In this document: piece after piece, positions 25,045 to 33,540 of the stretch
Layout: every line of letters starts with the position of its first letter
Position numbering within the stretch: the first letter of the stretch is position 1
Assembly: GCF_018883605.1 (NCBI RefSeq)
Contig: NZ_JAHLEM010000158.1
Coordinates: 1-43,373 of the forward strand
Reading direction: 5' to 3'
Origin: Streptomyces niphimycinicus
GTDB lineage: Bacteria > Actinomycetota > Actinomycetes > Streptomycetales > Streptomycetaceae
Length of the DNA: 43,373 nt
Program-made: the position numbers and the translations under genes
The notes under the pieces: model-generated
What the model was told of the DNA's origin: nothing
The model's input: only the letters and a program-made list of their open reading frames with translations
Databases searched by the model: none

Positions 25045-27845
25045 GCGGATCCTCCTGCAATCAGCGTCAAGAAGGCGTCTTCCAGGCGCCGGTTGGGCCC
25101 GAAGCTGGTCACCGGGATCTCCAGCCGCACCAGTTCGGCGAGCAGCCGCGCCGGGGTGGTCCCGTCGAGCTGGACGAGCAGTCCGTCGGCGGTGCGGGCG
25201 GCGGAGACGATGCCGGGCAGCGCGTTCACCTTGTCGATGTGGACCTCGCTCAGCTCGCCGTCGTGGCCCACCAGCACACTGCCGCCGTTGCCGGTGATCT
25301 CGCCGACCGGGCCCGCCTGGATGAGCCGGCCCCGGTCCATGACGACCAGATGGGTGCAGGACTGCTCGACCTCCGCCAGGAGATGGCTGGAAACGATCAC
25401 CGTGCGCCCCTCGGCGGCGTACCGGATCATCACCTCGCGCATCTCGCGGATCTGCGGCGGGTCGAGGCCGTTGGTCGGTTCGTCGAGGATCAGCAGATCG
25501 GGCAGGCCCAGCATGGCCTGGGCGATGGCGAGCCGCTGCCGCATGCCCTGGGAGTAGGTGCGTACCGCACGCTCCAGCGCGCTGCCCAGGCCCGCGATCT
25601 TGAGCGCCTCCTCGATATGGGCGTCGGCGGCGGGGCGGCCGGTGGCCCGCCAGTACAGCTCCAGGTTGGCGCTGCCGGTCAGATGCGGCAGGAAGCCCGC
25701 CCCCTCGACGAAGGCGCCGACGCGGGAGAGCACGGGCGCACCGGGCCTGATGGCCTGGCCGAAGACCCGGATCTCGCCCTCGTCGGGGGCGATGAGCCCC
25801 ATCAGCATGCGCAAGGTGGTGGTCTTGCCCGCGCCGTTGGGCCCGAGGAGTCCGAGCACCTGCCCCTTCTCGACGCGGAAGGACAGGTCGCGTACCGCGT
25901 AGCGGTCGGCGGACTTGGCGTAGCGCTTGCTGAGACCGGTGATCTCCAGGGGCACCTCGGTCAGTTCGGGGTCGGGGGCGGGAGTGGCCGTACGCCGCTT
26001 GCCGGTCAGCACCAGCACGAGCGCCACCACGGCCGCGGCCAGCGGCAGCCCCCACACCCAGGCGGGCAGCGGGGCGGGCTGGGTGTGCACCACGGGAGCG
26101 GTGGGGACCGTCAGGCCGCCGTCCACGAGCCCGACCGTGTAGGTGGCGGGCTCGGTCGGCGAGGCGTAGCCGAGGTCGGTGGAGGCCAGGACCAGCCGCA
26201 GCCGATGGCCCGCGATGAGTTCGTGGTCGACGGCGGGCAGCCGCACGGTGACGGTACGGCCCTGCTTCGCGCCCGTGACGCGCAGCGGCGTGACCAGTTG
26301 CTCGGGCAGCACCTGCTGTCCGTCCGGCCCCACGTCGTAGACCTTGGCGAACAGGACGGCGTCGTCCGTGTCGGCCTTGACCCGCACCTTCACCTCGGGC
26401 GATCCGGTGATGCGCAGGGGCCGGTCGAGCCGCGCCGAATCGAACCGCGCGAACTGGCCGGGGATGTCGAGGGAGAGGCCGACGCCGAGCGAGGACGCCT
26501 GGGACAGCCCGGCCACGCCCGGCACCGTGGAGATGGAGGGCGGCCCCGCCCCGGGCGGGTTGGCGAACGACTGCTCGCGTCCGGGCAGTGCCACCTTCCG
26601 GGTGCCGTCGGCCAGGCCCGGGTAGCGGTCGCCGGTGGCGCCGCGCAGTTGGAGCGCGCCGTTGGTGGTGTCGATGCCGCCGGTGCGGCTGATCCGGAAG
26701 GCGGGCCCGGTGTCGGTGCCCTTGTCGCCCTTGAGATAGCGGTCGAACCAGGCGCGGGTGCGGTCCGCCACCCGCGAGGTCTCGCGGTCGCCGCCGTCAT
26801 GTCCGCCGGCCGTCCAGTCGACGGCGACCGGCGCCCCGGTGGCCCGGATCGCCTTCGCCATCTCGTCGGCCTGGCCGAGCGGGAAGAGGGAGTCGGCCTG
26901 CCCCTGGAGGATCAGCGTGGGGACCTTGATCCGGCCGGCCACGGCGGACGGGCTGCGGGCCTCGAGCATCCGGCGGGCGGCGGCGTCGGGCTTTCCGGCG
27001 ACCGCGACCCGCTCGTACATCTCGCACAGCCGCTTCTCGAAGCGGCCGCAGCCCTGGCCTCCCAGGGTCTTCCCGCCGCTCTCGCCCCCTTCGCCGTTCG
27101 CGTCTCCCGGGTCCGCCCGGACTCCCTGGCCCGCCCCGCCGTTCGCGCCTCCCGCGCCCGACTGGCCCGTTCCACCGCCCGCTCCTCCCCCGCCGTTCGC
27201 ATCCTCCTGGCCGCCCTGGGCCTGGGTGAGGTCGGCCGAGCCGGTGGTGAAGAACAGCCCGGTCCAGAGCTTCTTGTAGACACCGTTCGGGAAGAGCGCG
27301 TCGGCGAGGTTCCAGTAGGTGATCTCGGGCGCGATGGCGTCCACCCGGCGGTCGTATCCGGCGGCGAGCAGGGAGATCGCCCCGCCGTAGGAGGCGCCGG
27401 CGACGCCCACCCGGGGGTCGCCCTGGCCGTCGAGCCGCACCTCGGGGCGTTTCGCCAGCCAGTCGATCAGCCGCCGGGCATCGGCCACCTCATGGTCCGG
27501 GTCGTTCAGCCCGATCTTCCCCGTGGATCTGCCGAATCCACGCGCCGACCAGGTGAGCACGGCGTATCCGTCGCGGGCCAGTTCCTCGGCCCGCTCGCGT
27601 ACGTCGTCCTTGCTGCCGCCGAAGCCGTGGGCGAGCAGGACCGCGGGCCTGCGGCCGCTGCCCGCGGTGAAGTACGAGGTGTCGATGCGCGCGCCCGGCA
27701 TGTCCAGCACGCGGTCCTGGCGGTGTACGGCCGGCCGGTCGTCGGAGGCGGCGGCCACCCAGGTACCCGCGCCCGCGAGGACGGCCGCGGCGGCCACGGC
27801 GGCGGCCAGGCGCCGGCCTCGCAGCCGGGTCTTTCGGAGATCCAT
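25041..27845 (-). CDS. Membrane-anchored alpha/beta hydrolase (CocE/X-Pro peptidase type) fused to ABC ATPase
   Basis: 934 residues. Residues 13-33 are a signal anchor. The hydrolase part has HGFGG (73-77), nucleophile GASYGG (Ser152), Asp318 in QGQADSLFPL and His349 in AGGHDGGD, a full triad. A Gly/Ala/Asn-rich insert (about 211-262) splits it. A PepX C-terminal-like beta domain spans about 400-590, with SPEVKVRVKADTDDAVLFAK and GHRLRLVLAS. One transmembrane helix follows at about 595-615. Residues 630-934 are a complete ABC ATPase: Walker A GPNGAGKTTTLRM (about 667), signature YSQGMRQRLA (about 763) and Walker B LLILDEPTNGLD (about 783). The topology is consistent: hydrolase outside, ATPase inside. 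It is co-translated with the permease at 24190. The role could be peptide or acyl-compound processing coupled to transport. Confidence 0.9.
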   Translation of the reverse strand: MDLRKTRLRGRRLAAAVAAAAVLAGAGTWVAAASDDRPAVHRQDRVLDMPGARIDTSYFTAGSGRRPAVLLAHGFGGSKDDVRERAEELARDGYAVLTWSARGFGRSTGKIGLNDPDHEVADARRLIDWLAKRPEVRLDGQGDPRVGVAGASYGGAISLLAAGYDRRVDAIAPEITYWNLADALFPNGVYKKLWTGLFFTTGSADLTQAQGGQEDANGGGGAGGGTGQSGAGGANGGAGQGVRADPGDANGEGGESGGKTLGGQGCGRFEKRLCEMYERVAVAGKPDAAARRMLEARSPSAVAGRIKVPTLILQGQADSLFPLGQADEMAKAIRATGAPVAVDWTAGGHDGGDRETSRVADRTRAWFDRYLKGDKGTDTGPAFRISRTGGIDTTNGALQLRGATGDRYPGLADGTRKVALPGREQSFANPPGAGPPSISTVPGVAGLSQASSLGVGLSLDIPGQFARFDSARLDRPLRITGSPEVKVRVKADTDDAVLFAKVYDVGPDGQQVLPEQLVTPLRVTGAKQGRTVTVRLPAVDHELIAGHRLRLVLASTDLGYASPTEPATYTVGLVDGGLTVPTAPVVHTQPAPLPAWVWGLPLAAAVVALVLVLTGKRRTATPAPDPELTEVPLEITGLSKRYAKSADRYAVRDLSFRVEKGQVLGLLGPNGAGKTTTLRMLMGLIAPDEGEIRVFGQAIRPGAPVLSRVGAFVEGAGFLPHLTGSANLELYWRATGRPAADAHIEEALKIAGLGSALERAVRTYSQGMRQRLAIAQAMLGLPDLLILDEPTNGLDPPQIREMREVMIRYAAEGRTVIVSSHLLAEVEQSCTHLVVMDRGRLIQAGPVGEITGNGGSVLVGHDGELSEVHIDKVNALPGIVSAARTADGLLVQLDGTTPARLLAELVRLEIPVTSFGPNRRLEDAFLTLIAGGSA

Positions 27846-28013
27846 ACCGCAACCCTAAGAGGAGGATGCGAACGCCGGAGCTGACACCAGACGGATTCTC
27901 GTCCCCTCCCGGGGGAGTATCCGGACACCCGCCGTACACCCGGTGCGGTATTCCCCCCGGCCGCGGCGGCCGGGCTTTTGGATCCGTCAGATGAAGGTCC
28001 ATAAGATGCGCCG

Positions 28014-29282
28014 GTGATCATAAAGAAACGTCTGGCGACAGGCGCGTTGGGGCTGCTCGCGGTCCTCGCCTGCGGCCTGATATCCCCTCCCGCCGCGATG
28101 GCCGGCGAACCGGCTCCCGATTCCCCGAAGGTCGAGCTGGTGCTCGACGTCAGCGGCTCCATGCGGGCCCGCGACGTCGACGGCGACTCCCGGATGGCGG
28201 CAGCGAAACAGGCGTTCAACGAGGTGCTGGACGCCACTCCCGAAGAGGTGCGGCTCGGCATCCGCACCCTCGGCGCCAACTACCCGGGCAAGGACCGCGT
28301 GGCCGGCTGCCGGGACAGCGAACAGCTCTACCCGGTGGGCCAGGTCGACCGCACCGAGGCCAAGGCGGCCGTCGCCACACTGCGCCCCACCGGCTGGACG
28401 CCCATCGGGCTCGCGCTGCGCGGCGCGTCCAAGGACCTCTCCAGCGGCGACGGGACCCGCCGGATCGTGCTGATCACGGACGGCGAGGACTCCTGCGGTC
28501 AGCCCGACCCGTGTGATGTGGCCCGTGAACTGGCCGCCCAGGGAACCCATCTGGTCGTCGACACGCTCGGGCTGACGCTGGACCGCAAGGTCCGTGAACA
28601 GCTCAGTTGCATCGCCGAGGCCACCGGTGGCACCTATACGGCGATCCAGCACCGGGACCAGCTCTCCAGCCGTATCAAGCAGCTTGTCCGGCGCTCCGCC
28701 GACACCCCCGTGCAGACGCCCACTCCGGTGCAAGGCGCCGCGGAGTGCGCGAAGGCCCCGTACCTGGGCTCCGGCCTCTACAGCGACCGGGAGAGCTTCG
28801 GCGAACACCGCTGGTACCGGATGCGCGTGGCGCCAGGTCAGGAGCTGCGGGCCGCGACGAGCGTGGCCGTGGACCGCGCCGTCGACCCGGACTACGGCAT
28901 TCTGCTGCGCGCGATGACCCCCGGCGGCCGGGAGCTGGTGCGCGGCAGCGAGGCGGGCAGCGGCCGTACGGACGTCATCTCCAGCGGGCTGCGCTATCCG
29001 GTCGCCGATGTGGACGACGACGAGGACAAGACCGCGCGGACGGTGTGCCTGGAGCTGAGCCAGTCCTTCTCCGCGCCCGCTTCCGTCAAGCGCGCTCCGG
29101 GCCTTCCGGTGGAGCTCGCCGTCGATGTGGTCGGCAACGACGACCCGCCCGCCGATGTGGCCGCCTTCGGCCTGGGCCGCGGCTGGATGCTGCTGGGCGT
29201 GCTCACCGTGGGCGGGCTGCTCGCGGGGTTGCTGTGGGGCTGGCTGGCCCGCTGGCGTGTCACCGTCTGGAGGTCCAACTGA
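28014..29282 (+). CDS. Secreted, membrane-anchored von Willebrand A domain protein
   Basis: 422 residues from GTG 28014. Signal peptide about 1-30, cut after AMA. The vWA domain (about 38-230) has an intact metal site DVSGSM (Asp45, Ser47, Ser49), GWTPIGLAL as the second motif, and ITDGEDSC as the third. A beta-rich domain (about 240-380), like bacterial pre-peptidase C-terminal folds, includes EHRWYRMRVAPGQELRA. A membrane helix near 392-412 and a basic tail end the chain, so the bulk is outside. Cysteines in pairs suggest disulfides. The stop overlaps the next ATG (TGATG), so the two genes are coupled. Likely an adhesion or assembly factor; the partner is probably the next protein. Confidence 0.82.
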   Translation: MIIKKRLATGALGLLAVLACGLISPPAAMAGEPAPDSPKVELVLDVSGSMRARDVDGDSRMAAAKQAFNEVLDATPEEVRLGIRTLGANYPGKDRVAGCRDSEQLYPVGQVDRTEAKAAVATLRPTGWTPIGLALRGASKDLSSGDGTRRIVLITDGEDSCGQPDPCDVARELAAQGTHLVVDTLGLTLDRKVREQLSCIAEATGGTYTAIQHRDQLSSRIKQLVRRSADTPVQTPTPVQGAAECAKAPYLGSGLYSDRESFGEHRWYRMRVAPGQELRAATSVAVDRAVDPDYGILLRAMTPGGRELVRGSEAGSGRTDVISSGLRYPVADVDDDEDKTARTVCLELSQSFSAPASVKRAPGLPVELAVDVVGNDDPPADVAAFGLGRGWMLLGVLTVGGLLAGLLWGWLARWRVTVWRSN

Positions 29283-30151
29283 TGCGAGCCCTGCGTACCG
29301 TGGGCGCCGCGCTCACCCTGTGTGCCGCCGCCTGGCTGACCGCCGCCGCTCCGGCCGCCGCCGACGGCGCGGACGGCGCGGACGGCAAGAAGGACGGCGC
29401 CCCCACCGAGGCGGGCACGAACTTCCGTACCGCCACCGAGATCAAGCCCGGTGAGAAGGCCACCGCCGCGGCCTCCACCGGCGACTATCTGTACTGGGTG
29501 TTCCCGGCCGCCGCCGGGCAGACTCCCAAGGTCGAGGCGGAGCTGAAGCTGCCCGACGGTTCGAGCCGGCACGGCAGCGCCACCTGGCAGCTCGATGTCT
29601 ACGACGGTCTGCGCCGCCACCAGGCGTGCGCCTCGGGCACCCCGGCGCGCCGGGCGGCCCAGCAGGACCGGTCGGTCACCGTGAGCTGCACCCTGCGCCA
29701 GGTGCGGTCCTGGTCCGAGCGCTGGGCCAACGACCCTCTCCAGGGCGCCTATTACGTGCGGCTCACCGTCGTCGATCTGCCGGCCGAGGACCTCGGGCTG
29801 CCGATCGACGCCGCGGTGGAGGCGTCCGTACCGGACGCGGGCGGGGCACACGCCGACGGCGGGGACGTGTCCCCGCTTAATCCGGTGCTGCGGTCCGGAA
29901 CGGCCCCCGGCACCGGCTCCGGCGCGGACTCCGAGGCGCCGGGCGACACGTCCTCGGACTCCGCGGACGACAAGGGCGGGGACATCCCGCACGCGGTCGC
30001 CGAGCCGGAGGACGGCTGGGGCTCCGGCTGGTGGTCGGACCGGTGGGTGTGGACCGTGATCGGCGCGGCGCTGGCGGCGCTCGCCGGGGTGGGCGGCTAC
30101 ACCCTCACCCGGGGGCCACGCTTCCCCGGTCGTCGGCCGGGCGACGCCTGA
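29282..30151 (+). CDS. Secreted, C-terminally anchored protein coupled to the vWA gene
   Basis: 289 residues. Signal peptide about 1-26 (ALTLCAAAWLTAAAPAAA). A beta-rich domain of about 45-185 begins NFRTATEIKPGEKATAAAST and GDYLYWVFPAAAG, a pattern shared with the C-terminal domain of the preceding vWA protein. Two cysteines (in HQACASG and VSCTLRQ) may pair. A Gly/Ser/Asp-rich linker (about 195-250) leads to a C-terminal helix (WTVIGAALAALAGVGGYTL) and a short basic tail. I do not recognise a named family. The TGATG overlap with the vWA gene implies a joint product, possibly a complex at the cell surface. Confidence 0.75.
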   Translation: MRALRTVGAALTLCAAAWLTAAAPAAADGADGADGKKDGAPTEAGTNFRTATEIKPGEKATAAASTGDYLYWVFPAAAGQTPKVEAELKLPDGSSRHGSATWQLDVYDGLRRHQACASGTPARRAAQQDRSVTVSCTLRQVRSWSERWANDPLQGAYYVRLTVVDLPAEDLGLPIDAAVEASVPDAGGAHADGGDVSPLNPVLRSGTAPGTGSGADSEAPGDTSSDSADDKGGDIPHAVAEPEDGWGSGWWSDRWVWTVIGAALAALAGVGGYTLTRGPRFPGRRPGDA

Positions 30152-30179
30152 CCCGATATCTGACCCGATGTCCGGAATC

Positions 30180-30218
30180 GGCGCGCGGCCCGCACCTTCA
30201 CCGTGCGGGCGGCGCGCC
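30180..30218. terminator. Bidirectional hairpin terminator
   Basis: Arms 30180-30195 and 30203-30218 pair over 16 bases with one mismatch and a 7-base loop, between the rightward vWA pair (ends 30151) and the leftward TerD gene (ends 30245). Confidence 0.8.
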
Positions 30219-30244
30219 TCCCCGGACCCCGGTCGCCCGGGCCC

Positions 30245-30775
30245 TCAGGAATAGTCCTGGCCCATGAGCCGCCCAAAGTCTTCGGGATCCGTGTCGAATC
30301 CACGAATTGCGCTCTGCATTCCCCATTCCCCCGAGTCGTCCCGGGTGAATACCGCCACCGTGGCGGCAGTGGCTTCTGAGACACCGGAGAAGTCGCTCTT
30401 AATCAGCTCGGTGTATCCGTTGAGAATCCGGACGCTGGTGTTCGGGACATCCCCGAACGCCTTCCGTCCCGAACTCCGCTGGATGACCACCCCGACGACC
30501 ACCCGTGAGTATTCGGACGACAGCCGTTCGAGCTCGAGGGTCATGGACTCGTCGACGCCAAGGCCCTGGCCAGTGCGGCTGTCCCTGTTGAGGTTGATGG
30601 TGCCGTCCGGTGAGCGGCTGTCGAAGTGGACGAGATACGCGGGCTCACCGTACGGATCGGCGGCGCGGTACGTCCCCGCCACGATGTCGAGATCATGGGG
30701 CGGCTCACCGGTGGGACTCGGATCCCACTTGAGCGCCACCTCGATTTTCCGAAGCCCCTTGTTGAGACCAGTCAC
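30245..30775 (-). CDS. TerD-family protein
   Basis: 176 residues from a GTG start with a GAAGGGAAG site upstream. The TerD fold is recognisable from KIEVALKWDPSP near the N-terminus, HDLDIVAGTY (acidic calcium-binding region), VHFDSRSPDGTINLNRDSRTG, DESMTLELERLSSEYSRVVVGV and the C-terminal ATAATVAVFTRDDSGEWGM. TerD proteins bind Ca2+ in the cytoplasm and occur in stress, tellurite and phage-defence gene sets; many streptomycete copies are stand-alone. No other ter gene is adjacent, although the neighbouring vWA protein is noteworthy because vWA proteins often partner TerD genes. That copy is extracellular, so a direct link is doubtful. Confidence 0.88.
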   Translation of the reverse strand: MTGLNKGLRKIEVALKWDPSPTGEPPHDLDIVAGTYRAADPYGEPAYLVHFDSRSPDGTINLNRDSRTGQGLGVDESMTLELERLSSEYSRVVVGVVIQRSSGRKAFGDVPNTSVRILNGYTELIKSDFSGVSEATAATVAVFTRDDSGEWGMQSAIRGFDTDPEDFGRLMGQDYS

Positions 30776-30895
30776 CCGGACTTCCCTTCCCTCGAACCGT
30801 GCGGATGTTGAATGCGCGTGGTGTCAAGCGTATCGCGGGCAGGGCGAGTTGAGGATTTTCCGACGGCCGCGTGCGGGGCCTCCCCGAGGGGTCTC

Positions 30896-30920
30896 TACTA
30901 TGGGCCTCCGTACTAACGGC
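30896..30920. promoter_or_regulatory. BlaI operator candidate upstream of blaI-like gene
   Basis: TACTA occurs at 30896-30900 and 30911-30915, 15 bp apart. The second lies in CGTACTAACGGC (30909-30920), a 12-mer also found 12-for-12 and in the same relative orientation upstream of the gene that starts at 33500. TACTA/TAGTA half-sites are usual for BlaI/MecI regulators. It overlaps the region just before the blaI ribosome site, so binding would block transcription. Confidence 0.5.
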
Positions 30921-30934
30921 GGAAGGAAGCGTCC

Positions 30935-31303
30935 ATGCGACGGTTGGGGGAGCTCGAGGCGGAGATCATGGACCGCCTCTGGGCTTGGCAGCGTCCCACC
31001 ACAGTGCGGGAGATCGTGGACGACATCAATGAGCACCGCCCGGTCGCCTATACCACGGTGATGACCGTCGCCTCCATCCTCTACAACAAGGGCTGGCTGC
31101 TGCGCGCCAAGGAGGGCCGGGCGTGGGTGTACTCGCCGGTCCGCAGCCGCGAGGAGTACACCGCGGCCCTGATGGAGGACGCGCTCGGCACCAGTGAGGA
31201 CCGCTCCGCCGCCCTCGCCCACTTCGTCGAGCAGATGGGCCCGGAGGAGGTCAGCGCGCTGCGCAAGGCCCTGCGGGCCGCGGGGCGGCGGACTCAGGCG
31301 TGA
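30935..31303 (+). CDS. BlaI/MecI/CopY-family repressor
   Basis: 122 residues, the usual length. GGAAGGAAG precedes ATG 30935. The winged helix-turn-helix is at about 3-70: LGELEAEIMDRLWAWQRPTT, VREIVDDINEHRPVAYTTVM, TVASILYNKGWLLRAKEGRAW. The C-terminal dimerisation helix region ends GPEEVSALRKALRAAGR. These repressors bind TACTA-type dyads and are inactivated by cleavage through an M56 peptidase (BlaR1) or, in CopY, by copper. The stop overlaps the GTG of the M56 gene (GTGA), the standard pair. Targets here probably include its own promoter and the unit at 33500. Confidence 0.93.
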   Translation: MRRLGELEAEIMDRLWAWQRPTTVREIVDDINEHRPVAYTTVMTVASILYNKGWLLRAKEGRAWVYSPVRSREEYTAALMEDALGTSEDRSAALAHFVEQMGPEEVSALRKALRAAGRRTQA

Positions 31304-32220
31304 CGGCCGCCCTCACTCTGGGCTGCTATGCCGCGGTGGTCGGCTCGGTGGCCCCGAAGGCGCTGGCGCGCAGCGCCTGGCCGCATCGCGCACCCGGTCT
31401 GGCGGTTGCCGTTTGGCATGGATTGGTCCTTTCATTCACCATCGCACTGGCTCTGACCACTTATCACCTCGTCACCCCAACTTGGCATCTTCATAATGGA
31501 ATGTCCGGCTTGCTCCGGTTCTGCGGGTTGACGTTCGACGCCCGTATCCCGGGCACGGGCCCGGTCGGCGTTCCGGCCATCGCCGTACCGGCCTTGGTGG
31601 CGCTGCTTCCGCTCGTCTGCTTCGGCCATGAGCTGCTGCGGGCCCGGCGCGTTCGCGCCCGCCACCGGGGCGTGCTGGACATGGTCGGTCGGCGTTCGGC
31701 GCGCTGGCGCGCCACCGTGCTGGACCATGACACGCCCGCGGCGTACTGCCTGCCCGGCCGCAGGCCGCGGATCGTCGTGAGCGCGGGCGCGTTGAGGCTG
31801 CTCTCCCCGGCGCAACTGGAGTCCGTACTGGAGCATGAGCGCGCGCATGTCGCGGGCCGCCACCATCTGGCGCTGGCGGCCACCGTGGCGTTCGCCCGGG
31901 TGTTCCGGTGGCTGCCACTGGCGCGCGAGGCCAGGGCGCAGACGGCACTTCTGCTGGAGATGGCCGCGGACGACCGGGCCCTGCGCCGCCATCCGCGCGA
32001 AGCGCTCGTCTCCGCCCTGTACGCGATGGCGGCGGGCCACGCGGGCCATGCTCCCGGCGGGGCCTTCAGCGTCGGCGGACCGGACGCCGTGGTCCGGCTG
32101 CGGCGGATGCTGGAGGCCCGGCGGCGTCCGCATCCGGCACTGTGCGGCGTGGTGGTGGCGGCCGCGGTGGCCGCACCGCTGCTGCCCCCTCTGCTCGGCT
32201 GCGCTCCCGGGATGGGGTAG
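31300..32220 (+). CDS. M56-family membrane metallopeptidase (BlaR1-like, no sensor domain)
   Basis: 306 residues from GTG 31300. Hydrophobic segments are at about 1-20, 33-55 and 88-108, with a last one near 280-300. The zinc motif HERAH (179-183) is in VLEHERAHVAGRHHLA, followed by EMAADDRALRR, which supplies the third ligand. Unlike BlaR1 there is no C-terminal penicillin-binding sensor, as in most actinobacterial members. The peptidase is expected to cleave or control the BlaI-like repressor encoded just upstream. The inducing signal is unknown. Confidence 0.9.
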   Translation: MTAALTLGCYAAVVGSVAPKALARSAWPHRAPGLAVAVWHGLVLSFTIALALTTYHLVTPTWHLHNGMSGLLRFCGLTFDARIPGTGPVGVPAIAVPALVALLPLVCFGHELLRARRVRARHRGVLDMVGRRSARWRATVLDHDTPAAYCLPGRRPRIVVSAGALRLLSPAQLESVLEHERAHVAGRHHLALAATVAFARVFRWLPLAREARAQTALLLEMAADDRALRRHPREALVSALYAMAAGHAGHAPGGAFSVGGPDAVVRLRRMLEARRRPHPALCGVVVAAAVAAPLLPPLLGCAPGMG

Positions 32221-32244
32221 CGGCCCCGGCGCCTCGGGGGCCGC
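32220..32244. terminator. Hairpin terminator between convergent units
   Basis: GCGGCCCC (32220-32227) and GGGGCCGC (32237-32244) form an 8-base stem with a 9-base loop directly after the M56 stop, ahead of the end of the convergent DUF305 gene at 32299. Confidence 0.5.
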
Positions 32245-32298
32245 CCCGGGGCCACGCGGAGGGGCCGCGGGACCCGGGACGGCGGGGCGGGAGGCGGA

Positions 32299-32985
32299 TC
32301 AGAGCCGGTCGAGGAGGGTTCGCAGGGTGGCGACCTCGGTGGACTGGTTCTTGACGACGTCATCGGCGAGCTTCTTGGCCTTGACGTTACGGCCGTTCTT
32401 CTTCTCGTCCTTCGCCATGGCGATCGCGCCCTGGTGATGGTCGATCATCATGCGAGCAAAGGCGCGGTCGAAGGCCGGCCCCTTGGCGGCCTCGAGCTTC
32501 CGCATGTCCTCCTTGGACATCATTCCGCCCATATCGCCCTTACCACTTGAACCACTCGAACCGTGGTTCATGCCATCCATGCCGTCCATACCGCCCGATG
32601 ACGCCTTCTCCGGCTTGCCCCAGTCCTTGAGCCAGGACTTCAGGGTGGCGATCTCCGGGTCCTGCGCCTTCTCGATCTGCCCCGCCAGGCTGGCGATCCG
32701 CGCGTCCGAGGCCCGGTCATCGGCCAGTGCGGCCATCGTCAGGGCCTGCTCATGATGCGGGATCATCATCTGCGCGAAGCTGACGTCCGCGTCATTGAAC
32801 GTGCCCGCGGCGGAGCCCGCGGTCGACTCGGAGGCGGTGGACTCCTTCGCGCTCGCGTGATCCACGCCCTTCGTGTCGTCGTTCCCGCCACAGCCCGCGA
32901 GCAGCAGCCCTCCGGCGGCGACGGCGCTCACGAGTGCGAGACGGCGATGGAGCGGCCGACGCGGGACATGCGTGAATGCGGTCAT
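32299..32985 (-). CDS. DUF305 lipoprotein with Met/His-rich segment (putative copper-related)
   Basis: 228 residues. AGAGGT fixes ATG 32985. Lipobox LLAGC with Cys32. The DUF305 pattern appears twice: DVSFAQMMIPHHEQALTMA (about 67-85) and DRAFARMMIDHHQGAIAMA (about 173-191), each with HH flanked by Met. A linker of Met, Gly, Ser and His (MDGMDGMNHG, GDMGGMM, about 133-157) separates the two halves. DUF305 proteins are frequently encoded with copper-handling genes in actinobacteria, and the Met/His content suits Cu binding. It is second in a unit with the gene at 33057-33500. Confidence 0.9.
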   Translation of the reverse strand: MTAFTHVPRRPLHRRLALVSAVAAGGLLLAGCGGNDDTKGVDHASAKESTASESTAGSAAGTFNDADVSFAQMMIPHHEQALTMAALADDRASDARIASLAGQIEKAQDPEIATLKSWLKDWGKPEKASSGGMDGMDGMNHGSSGSSGKGDMGGMMSKEDMRKLEAAKGPAFDRAFARMMIDHHQGAIAMAKDEKKNGRNVKAKKLADDVVKNQSTEVATLRTLLDRL

Positions 32986-33056
32986 GTCGACGTACCTCTT
33001 TTTGCCAAGTATTGACTGTTCCATGGGGCGTATCGGCGCTTTACGCGCGGTTCGGC

Positions 33057-33500
33057 CTAGATCCGCAGAACAGACAGGGCAGTGAGGTCGGGTCCGCGCG
33101 ATGGCGGGTCGGGCCGGGCGACGACGGCCGACGCCATGGGAAGCCTCGGCGGGGGACCGCTCCGGCGGGCGAGGGCCGCACGCAGGAGCGCCCCGAGCAC
33201 CCAGACGCCGAGCACCGCGACACATAGCGAGGCCATGTCCATACCGGTCATGGGTGGGGTCGGCTTCGCCTCGGGCGCGGCCGGCGCATGCCCGGCCTCG
33301 GCGGGCGCGGCGGACGGGGCGGGGCGCAGCTCACCGGAGGCATGGTGCGCCGAGTGGCTCCCATGGCTCCCGCCCGCACCGGATCCGCCGTCGGGATGAC
33401 CCAGGGTGTGCATGACGAAGACACCGAGCGCGAGCACGACGACGAGCAGGAGCCGTGGAAGGACTCCGTCCGCGCGCGCACTCCTGCCGGTGCTCACCAT
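33057..33500 (-). CDS. DUF6153-like small membrane protein
   Basis: 147 residues. GAGGAG five bases before ATG 33500 decides the start; the frame is open to 33536. A first hydrophobic segment LPRLLLVVVLALGVFVMHTLG (about 14-34) is followed by a His/Gly/Ser-rich stretch (HPDGGSGAGGSHGSHSAHH) and a proline-rich linker. A second hydrophobic segment follows, preceded by GMDMASLCVAVLGVWVLGAL. This layout matches small proteins annotated DUF6153 that often precede DUF305 genes in Streptomyces. The His-rich loop and MDM/C residues may bind metal. It lies 71 bases before the DUF305 gene on the same strand, and a BlaI-type 12-mer lies upstream. The DUF name is from memory. Confidence 0.65.
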   Translation of the reverse strand: MVSTGRSARADGVLPRLLLVVVLALGVFVMHTLGHPDGGSGAGGSHGSHSAHHASGELRPAPSAAPAEAGHAPAAPEAKPTPPMTGMDMASLCVAVLGVWVLGALLRAALARRSGPPPRLPMASAVVARPDPPSRGPDLTALSVLRI

Positions 33501-33540
33501 CGCTCCTCGGGGGTCGGTGTGATCTCTCGGAGCCACACCC

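Noticed and set aside
25239..27884. 881-residue plus-strand frame
   Set aside because: Antisense to the hydrolase-ABC fusion; compositionally biased, no recognisable domains.
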